The position numbers and the translations under genes are program-made. From contig CAYNRX010000044.1 of assembly GCA_964399965.1 (NCBI GenBank), forward strand, positions 1-16,630: DNA of 16,630 nucleotides. The letters run 5' to 3'. This document shows positions 12,340-16,630 of this stretch, one piece after another; positions within the stretch are counted from its first letter, which is position 1; every line of letters begins with the position of its first letter. The DNA comes from UBA1381 sp964399965 (GTDB lineage: Bacteria; Bacillota; Clostridia; UBA1381). The notes beneath the pieces are model-generated. The model worked only from the letters and a program-made list of their open reading frames with translations. It had not been told where the DNA came from and did no database searches.

Positions 12340-13314
12340 TCACTGCTGAAGCCATACATCGGCGTATACTACGCCCAGGCTCATCGCCTCGCTGTGACTC
12401 GATACCGCCATATCTATGTGATTTCCCTTTATCGCACCGCAGCAGTCCTGAGCCTGCCGCAGGCCGTAGCCCTCGATATACACCCAGGAAAGCTTCGGTA
12501 TCACGTCCGGATCCACCGCTATGGTCACTCCCGGCTCGATCGCTCCTGCCCAGGCGGTGGAGGATCCCCAGCCGCCGTTGCATTTTGAGCAGGTGCAATA
12601 ATGCGTTATCTTGAACCGTCCCATATATGTTCCCTTGCTTAAGTCCTCAGACGGCAGGGGAGCGTCCTGTTCGACTACCTCCGCCGATACCGCCGGCGCG
12701 GCCGCCATCACGCTCATGCCCAAGGGCGCCGATACCTCCTGCGGTATCACTATCGTCGCCGTGAGACTGGCCTGATCCCAGGCCACCTCCAGGCCGAACA
12801 GCTCCATAACGCCCCTTAAGGGCATCATCAGCGATGAATCGTTGACCATCGTCACCGGAGCGTCCAAAACGGCGTTCTTTCCTATGGAAATCACCTCGCC
12901 GCTGTCATCAATGTAATTATACCGTATCTCAACATTCGTATCGTTAAGTTTCAGTGTCGCAACGATATCCTTCGGCGCGACCCCTATGCAGCGTTCCCCT
13001 ACCGCTTCTGAAAGCGTGTAGGCGTACCGCTCCACGGGCTTGGCCGAATCGGCAGACGGCTCAAGCGCAAGCGTTGCCGTCTGTGCAGCCTGCGACCAGC
13101 TCACCGCTATGCCCGCGCTCTCGCAAACGTTCCTTACCGGAACCATCGTCCGGCTGTCCGTCTGCACCGGCGATACCGAAAAATCGATAAAGCTTACCGC
13201 CTCGTTCACCAGCGAATCGACCTTTACCGAAATATCGGCCGCCATTACCTGCGGGACAGCGCAAAAAACTGACGCCGCTGCCAATATACCTGCTATCCTG
13301 TTTTTTAACTGCAT
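12340..13314 (-). CDS. Secreted cell-wall protein with stalk repeats and a C-terminal 3D domain
   Basis: A 324-residue exported protein. A signal peptide ends near VMA-AD (residue 25). Two copies of the copper amine oxidase N-terminal-like (stalk) motif follow: RTMVPVRNVCESAGIAVSW (~55-73) and LMMPLRGVMELFGLEVAW (~162-179). The C-terminal ~94 residues are a 3D domain (named for three Asp), as in YabE/resuscitation-factor type wall enzymes. It has TAWAGAIEPGVTIAVDPDVIP, then AQDCCGAIKGNHIDMAV with Asp268/270, Asp290 and Asp301. The fold resembles lytic transglycosylase MltA, so peptidoglycan cleavage or binding is likely. Start ATG 13314 follows AGGAGG at ten bases; an ORF extension to 13344 lacks a binding site. 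It lies downstream of another secreted gene. Confidence 0.88.
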   Translation of the reverse strand: MQLKNRIAGILAAASVFCAVPQVMAADISVKVDSLVNEAVSFIDFSVSPVQTDSRTMVPVRNVCESAGIAVSWSQAAQTATLALEPSADSAKPVERYAYTLSEAVGERCIGVAPKDIVATLKLNDTNVEIRYNYIDDSGEVISIGKNAVLDAPVTMVNDSSLMMPLRGVMELFGLEVAWDQASLTATIVIPQEVSAPLGMSVMAAAPAVSAEVVEQDAPLPSEDLSKGTYMGRFKITHYCTCSKCNGGWGSSTAWAGAIEPGVTIAVDPDVIPKLSWVYIEGYGLRQAQDCCGAIKGNHIDMAVSSHSEAMSLGVVYADVWLQQ

Positions 13315-13334
13315 AAATAAAATTCCTCCTGATC

Positions 13335-13440
13335 TGCGTGCCATCGGTTATTTCCCCAAGCGGTTCCACCCCGAGGGCTGCTTTTCGGGTCTCCTTCTGT
13401 TGATAAAAATCAGCCAATTACAAAACCTTGCTGCAATTGA
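13335..13440 (-). promoter_or_regulatory. Possible structured leader of the 3D-domain gene
   Basis: The 133-base gap between the two secreted genes can fold on the minus strand. CAATTGCA pairs with TGTAATTG (8 bp, one G-U, 9-base loop), CCCGA pairs with TCGGG, and the leader contains GGGTGGAACCGC (13371-13360), identical to the core of the T-box motif. No complementary antiterminator arm or stem I is present. Parts also resemble segments of c-di-AMP (ydaO) riboswitches, which often precede wall-hydrolase genes, but the leader is short for that class. Identity unresolved. No clear promoter is visible in the gap. Confidence 0.3.
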
Positions 13441-13447
13441 TCATCGT

Positions 13448-14539
13448 TCATTCGTTATAGTTTAAATATACCACGATATCGGTAGCCACGCCGTCCACAA
13501 AACGCACGAGGGCGTAATTGTAAACATACTCATCGCTTATGGCGATGCTGCCCTCCTCGTCAAAGGCCTGCGAGGGTATCGATGAGGCGACTACTCCGCC
13601 GGACGAGCTTATGCTTACCTCGTTTCCCTCCGCCGTATCGCATACGTAGACTACAGCTCCCGGCTCGATGGCTATCTCATGGATAAGCTCCCCGTCCGAG
13701 TTATAAAGCGACATAAGCCCCGAGCTTTTATCGCCGATCATACCGAAAGCGTACTGGTAATGATCCGAGCCGCTTCCATATACCGTCCATCCGGCCTGAC
13801 CCGCGACCCGGCCGTTTTCGGTGAACAGCTCCTCGTATTTATTGCCGTAGTCCTCGCCGGAGGTCACAAGATCCTCCTCGGGCGCAGAGAATATAAGATG
13901 TATGCCGGTTATTTTGCGGGAAAAGGTGGACGTGCAATAGATAACGTCGCCCTCCTCCAAAGCGGACGCGTCCCGTCCGTTCTTATCGGCGTAGATCTCG
14001 GGAGCGGATATCGTAATATCCGCCGGCAGCTCCAGCGTGCCCTCTCTCCCCTGATAGAGCACCTCGGCCGTGTAGACGTTTTCGCCCTCAGCATTGACGG
14101 TCTCCGACACGCTTCTTATAATTATCGGCGCCCGGTTAGCGTCTACCTCCTTGCCGTAAATGGGCGGAAAGCTCTCCTCCGGAGCGGCTGTCGGCTCCAA
14201 TGACGGCGCAGGAGAAGCTGTCGCTTCCGGCGTTGCTTCCGGCGCGGCCGTTGCTTCCGGGGAAGCTGATGCTTGCGGATAAATATCGGAAAAGCTCTCC
14301 TCTCCGGCCTTGGACGCTCTCACCCGGTACACGTCTGTCGGCAGCTCTATCGAAAGCTCCTCGTCCACAGTCGTACAAACTCCTCCGGTAAGGACGCCGT
14401 TCTCATCATAGAACGCGGCATAGACCGTATCGCCCGGCTCGGTTCCCGGTACGGTATATTTCCCCAAGTCCTCCGCTGACGCTGAGACGGCCATGATCAT
14501 TACCGCCGGTATCAGCCCCAGCAAAATTTTCCTGTTCAT
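13448..14539 (-). CDS. Secreted protein of unknown function with Pro/Ala/Thr/Glu linker
   Basis: A 363-residue protein with a clear signal peptide (MNRKILLGLIPAVMIMAVSA, cleavage near residue 22). A short N-terminal beta-type segment (~25-80) is joined through a low-complexity linker (~89-121, rich in EATPEATASPAP-like units) to a ~240-residue C-terminal part rich in beta strands. The linker is bracketed by the related octamers ESFSDIYP (81-88) and ESFPPIYG (122-129), suggesting a local duplication. I recognise no family. ATG 14539 follows GAGGA at about 13 bases. It starts 21 bases after the DUF815 stop, so it may be co-transcribed with that gene and with the 3D gene downstream. Confidence 0.75.
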   Translation of the reverse strand: MNRKILLGLIPAVMIMAVSASAEDLGKYTVPGTEPGDTVYAAFYDENGVLTGGVCTTVDEELSIELPTDVYRVRASKAGEESFSDIYPQASASPEATAAPEATPEATASPAPSLEPTAAPEESFPPIYGKEVDANRAPIIIRSVSETVNAEGENVYTAEVLYQGREGTLELPADITISAPEIYADKNGRDASALEEGDVIYCTSTFSRKITGIHLIFSAPEEDLVTSGEDYGNKYEELFTENGRVAGQAGWTVYGSGSDHYQYAFGMIGDKSSGLMSLYNSDGELIHEIAIEPGAVVYVCDTAEGNEVSISSSGGVVASSIPSQAFDEEGSIAISDEYVYNYALVRFVDGVATDIVVYLNYNE

Positions 14540-14560
14540 ATTCGGTTGTCATTCCTCTTT

Positions 14561-15715
14561 TCAATGGTTTTTGGCCAGATATGACGCCGTAAACTGCTTG
14601 GCGCAGCGGGCGTTCCTTCCGCCGTAATTCATCTGCCAGACCACCGCCTGACGTTCTATATCGCCGTTCATCTCTACTCCCTTGGCCTCTAAAAGCCCGC
14701 GGACGATATTCAAGTATTCGCGCTGATTGGGCGCGGAGAACACAAGCGATATGCCGAACCGCTCCGACAGCGACAAAAGCTCCTGCATATTATCGTTTCT
14801 GTGCACCTCCGTCCCCTCGCGATCCGCCCAGCTCTCCTTTATCAGGTGACGGCGGTTGGAGGTGGCGTATACGAGAACATTTTCCGGGCTTGCCTGCAGC
14901 TGACCCTCCATGGCGATCTTCAGCGTGCGGTACTCGGAGTCGCGCGTCTCGAAGGAGAGATCGTCCAAAAAGAGGATATACCTGCCCGGCCTTTGGGAAA
15001 GCTCCTCCGACAGCCGCGGCATGTCGCCTACGTACTGCTTCGGCAGCTCCACAAGCCTTAATCCCTCGTCCTTGAACATCTGCAAAAGCGCCTTGACCGA
15101 TGAGGATTTGCCGGTACCCCTGTCTCCGAACAAAAGCACGTTGTTGGCCGGCCTGCCGTTTACGAAGGCCCTGGTATTGTCGATGAGCACTTCCTTCTGA
15201 TATTCAAGCCCGATAAGGGAATCAAAGGTGACGACGTCCGGCGAGGCGATACCTTCCAGGCGGCCGTCATACTTATAGGCGATATAGCGGGAATACTGCC
15301 CTGCCCCCAGCGTCCGGTAATGGTTTATCAGACGCTCCAAAAGCTCATCGGCGGTCTTGGCGGTCACGATGCTCTTGATGGAAGCGGTGTAACCGGAATA
15401 AAAGCCGGTGGGATTTCCCGAGGGGGTATAGACAACGGATGCTGAAAGGACTGTATCCATGATCTTTTCTATATCGGCAAGAGCCGCTTCCCTTAAGGAA
15501 TCGCCGACCTTTTTCCCCGACTGGGTAAGGCGGGCGAGGATGTTGTCCGAAGCGATGAGCCTTGAGGCCACGTATTCGGCAAACGCATTTTCACAAACGC
15601 CCTCGGTCTCGGAAAACTCGATCACCCGCGAAAGGGCGTCGCCGTCTACCGTCCCGCAGGCGGCAGCGTTAAAGACCGGGTCTGTGTTGATATCATGAAA
15701 AATTACAAATTCCAA
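14561..15715 (-). CDS. DUF815-family AAA+ ATPase
   Basis: A cytoplasmic ATPase of about 384 residues. The Walker A loop is GDRGTGKSS (~197-205), Walker B is YILFLDDLSFE (~246-256), and a sensor-like block YATSNRRHL follows (~283-291). All match the DUF815 family, and the N-terminal ~170 residues are helical and family-specific. The role of the family is unknown. The start is uncertain: GTG 15724 overlaps the GGAAGG site itself, whereas TTG at 15715 sits eight bases after it, so TTG is preferred. It has a strong own promoter and is followed at 21 bases by the secreted protein gene. Confidence 0.88.
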   Translation of the reverse strand: MEFVIFHDINTDPVFNAAACGTVDGDALSRVIEFSETEGVCENAFAEYVASRLIASDNILARLTQSGKKVGDSLREAALADIEKIMDTVLSASVVYTPSGNPTGFYSGYTASIKSIVTAKTADELLERLINHYRTLGAGQYSRYIAYKYDGRLEGIASPDVVTFDSLIGLEYQKEVLIDNTRAFVNGRPANNVLLFGDRGTGKSSSVKALLQMFKDEGLRLVELPKQYVGDMPRLSEELSQRPGRYILFLDDLSFETRDSEYRTLKIAMEGQLQASPENVLVYATSNRRHLIKESWADREGTEVHRNDNMQELLSLSERFGISLVFSAPNQREYLNIVRGLLEAKGVEMNGDIERQAVVWQMNYGGRNARCAKQFTASYLAKNH

Positions 15716-15769
15716 TTTCTGCACCTTCCGTATTCCTTCGTCATAAATGCATACTGCATTACAGGGTAC

Positions 15770-15798
15770 ATTATAACATAATCATTACAAAGTTGCAA
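15770..15798 (-). promoter_or_regulatory. Promoter of the DUF815 gene
   Basis: Minus strand TTGCAA (15798-15793), 17 bases, TATAAT (15775-15770). The leader to the start codon is about 50 bases. The 120 bases between this promoter and the terminator at 15923 are AT-rich and show no gene. Confidence 0.75.
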
Positions 15799-15922
15799 CA
15801 AAAACGGGGTGTTTTTTACATTTTCTTAATATTTTCGGTAAAACGCTGAAATCATAGGAGAAAATTTGGGTAATTTGCATAAGAATTTTAGGGGATATTA
15901 CAGCAGGAGCAATCGTAGGCAT

Positions 15923-15955
15923 AAAAAACACCGCCGGATACCGGCGGTGTTTTTT
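15923..15955. terminator. Strong bidirectional terminator after the kinase-like gene
   Basis: ACACCGCCGG (15928-15937) pairs perfectly with CCGGCGGTGT (15941-15950) around loop ATA, flanked by A and T runs on both sides. The stop codon of the minus-strand kinase-like gene (TAA, 15956-15954) lies inside the A/T flank. Confidence 0.95.
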
Positions 15956-16529
15956 ATATTCCGGACTTTTCCTCGTCCAAAAGCCCTTTGAGATACCGTC
16001 TCACCGTATCCCGGCAAGCGTCAAACCCGACCGCGCCCGAGTTTAGGCATAGGTGGAAATTCCCCGCGTCCTGCCACCGGCGGCCGGTGTGAAATTCGTA
16101 ATACGTCCCCCTGGTCTTATCCTTGCAGCGGATGGCCTCCTTGGCCTCGGGCGGATTCATGGAATAAAGCCGCATTATCCGCCGGAGACGGGCGCGCGGG
16201 GAGGCGGTCACGAACACGTTCAATACTCTCTCCCGCTCCCGCAGCACGAAATCGGCGCAGCGGCCGACAATGACGCAGGAGCCTTTATTGGCGGCCTCGA
16301 TTATCGCCTGCGACTGCTTTTGGAAAAGCTCCATATTAGGCCGCACTCCGTCCTTGTCTACGATGTAGGAAAGCTCCTCGTCGTCGGTGTAGTCCTCCGT
16401 GTGCGACGCCAGCTCCAAAAGCTCCCGGTCGTAAAACGGCACGTCAAGCTCCGCCGCCAGCAGCTTCCCCAGATGCTTGCCGCCGCTGCCGTATGTACGG
16501 GAGATCGTGATTATAAAGTCCTTTTCCAT
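15954..16529 (-). CDS. Cytidylate-kinase-like protein
   Basis: A 191-residue P-loop protein of the cytidylate kinase-like (Cytidylate_kin2) family. The nucleotide loop is SRTYGSGGKHLGK (~10-22), then FYDRELLELA, VIVGRCADFVL (~86-96) and an Arg-rich lid region RARLRRIMRLY. It is not the canonical Cmk, which has a different N-terminus and is longer; family members are widespread in Firmicutes with undefined substrates. ATG 16529 follows AAAGGAG at nine bases. It has its own promoter and terminator, so it is transcribed alone. Confidence 0.88.
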   Translation of the reverse strand: MEKDFIITISRTYGSGGKHLGKLLAAELDVPFYDRELLELASHTEDYTDDEELSYIVDKDGVRPNMELFQKQSQAIIEAANKGSCVIVGRCADFVLRERERVLNVFVTASPRARLRRIMRLYSMNPPEAKEAIRCKDKTRGTYYEFHTGRRWQDAGNFHLCLNSGAVGFDACRDTVRRYLKGLLDEEKSGI

Positions 16530-16554
16530 AGAGGATCACTCCTTTCAAATAATT

Positions 16555-16583
16555 ATCCTATACGTTTTTTCTGAGATAGTCAA
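16555..16583 (-). promoter_or_regulatory. Promoter of the kinase-like gene
   Basis: Minus strand TTGACT (16583-16578), 17 bases, TAGGAT (16560-16555). Its -35 overlaps one arm of the palindrome at 16580-16606, which could act as an operator. Confidence 0.65.
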
Positions 16584-16606
16584 TTGCGAAACCTTTTCGC
16601 AATTGA
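16580..16606. repeat. 12-bp inverted repeat over the kinase promoter -35
   Basis: TCAATTGCGAAA (16580-16591) and TTTCGCAATTGA (16595-16606) are perfect complements with a 3-base loop. No T tract follows, so it is not a simple terminator. The overlap with the -35 box suggests a protein-binding operator, or the end of a neighbouring unit beyond the window edge. Confidence 0.6.
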
Positions 16607-16630
16607 TTTCTGGCTAAGGAAGAAAATAAA

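Noticed and set aside
13360..13372. Functional T-box regulating the 3D gene
   Set aside because: The 12-base core matches, but there is no stem I, no specifier loop and no downstream arm to form the antiterminator, and the gene is not linked to amino acids or tRNA charging.
15799..15922. Possible small gene or RNA in the AT-rich gap before the kinase terminator
   Set aside because: No start codon with a ribosome binding site and no convincing hairpin or promoter pair were found on either strand.

Overview
The window reads as chromosomal DNA of a low-to-mid GC, Gram-positive, probably anaerobic and gut-type clostridial bacterium. This is inferred from strong AGGAGG ribosome binding sites, sigma-A type promoters (TTGACA-17-TATAAT), a short-form HisG with HisZ, an AbrB-family regulator with a CxxC tail, an SLH-domain surface protein, an anaerobic cobalamin gene, a rubredoxin, and DUF815 and cytidylate-kinase-like genes. 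No phage, IS transposase or CRISPR array is visible.

Layout, left to right. (1) 34-815: tRNA-Asn with its terminator, a ~277-bp structured repeat (copy A), then a compact convergent module at 467-759. In the module a promoter drives a 20-codon hydrophobic peptide, and an opposing promoter drives a ~110-nt antisense RNA; both meet at one bidirectional terminator. It has the architecture of a type I (Fst/par-like) toxin-antitoxin locus. (2) 853-4905: a perfect-consensus promoter and a tightly overlapped operon hisZ-hisG-hisA-hisIE-ppx-like. hisD, hisB, hisC, hisH and hisF are absent here. (3) 5057-6666: a second, longer Ppx/GppA-family gene with its own promoter and terminator; its nucleotide-binding and HD metal-binding motifs look eroded. 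(4) 6676-8657: a secreted SLH-domain protein split by one in-frame TGA. (5) 8767-9871: an abrB-like regulator and cbiL (TTG start). (6) 9872-11107: a 1.2-kb gene-free repeat cluster with two tandem copies (B, C) and one inverted copy (D) of the same repeat, plus a perfect 42-bp palindrome. (7) Minus strand, 11108-16529: hemC, rubredoxin, a 3D-domain cell-wall protein, a secreted Pro/Ala-linker protein, a DUF815 AAA+ ATPase and a cytidylate-kinase-like protein.

How parts work together. HisZ/HisG, HisIE and HisA carry out the early steps of histidine synthesis. HemC (hydroxymethylbilane) and CbiL (C20 methylation) both serve tetrapyrrole/cobalamin synthesis and converge on the repeat cluster. 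The secreted 3D protein and its neighbour form a probable envelope pair.

The two most notable signals are the antisense-regulated micro-peptide module and the repeat family. Every repeat copy lies 3' of a gene (tRNA-Asn, cbiL, hemC) in that gene's orientation. Each is a string of hairpins ending in a terminator-like stem that shows compensatory changes between copies, which suggests a structured 3'-UTR or small-RNA element rather than random repeat debris. The inverted copy D supplies the hemC stop codon and may have trimmed its C-terminus.
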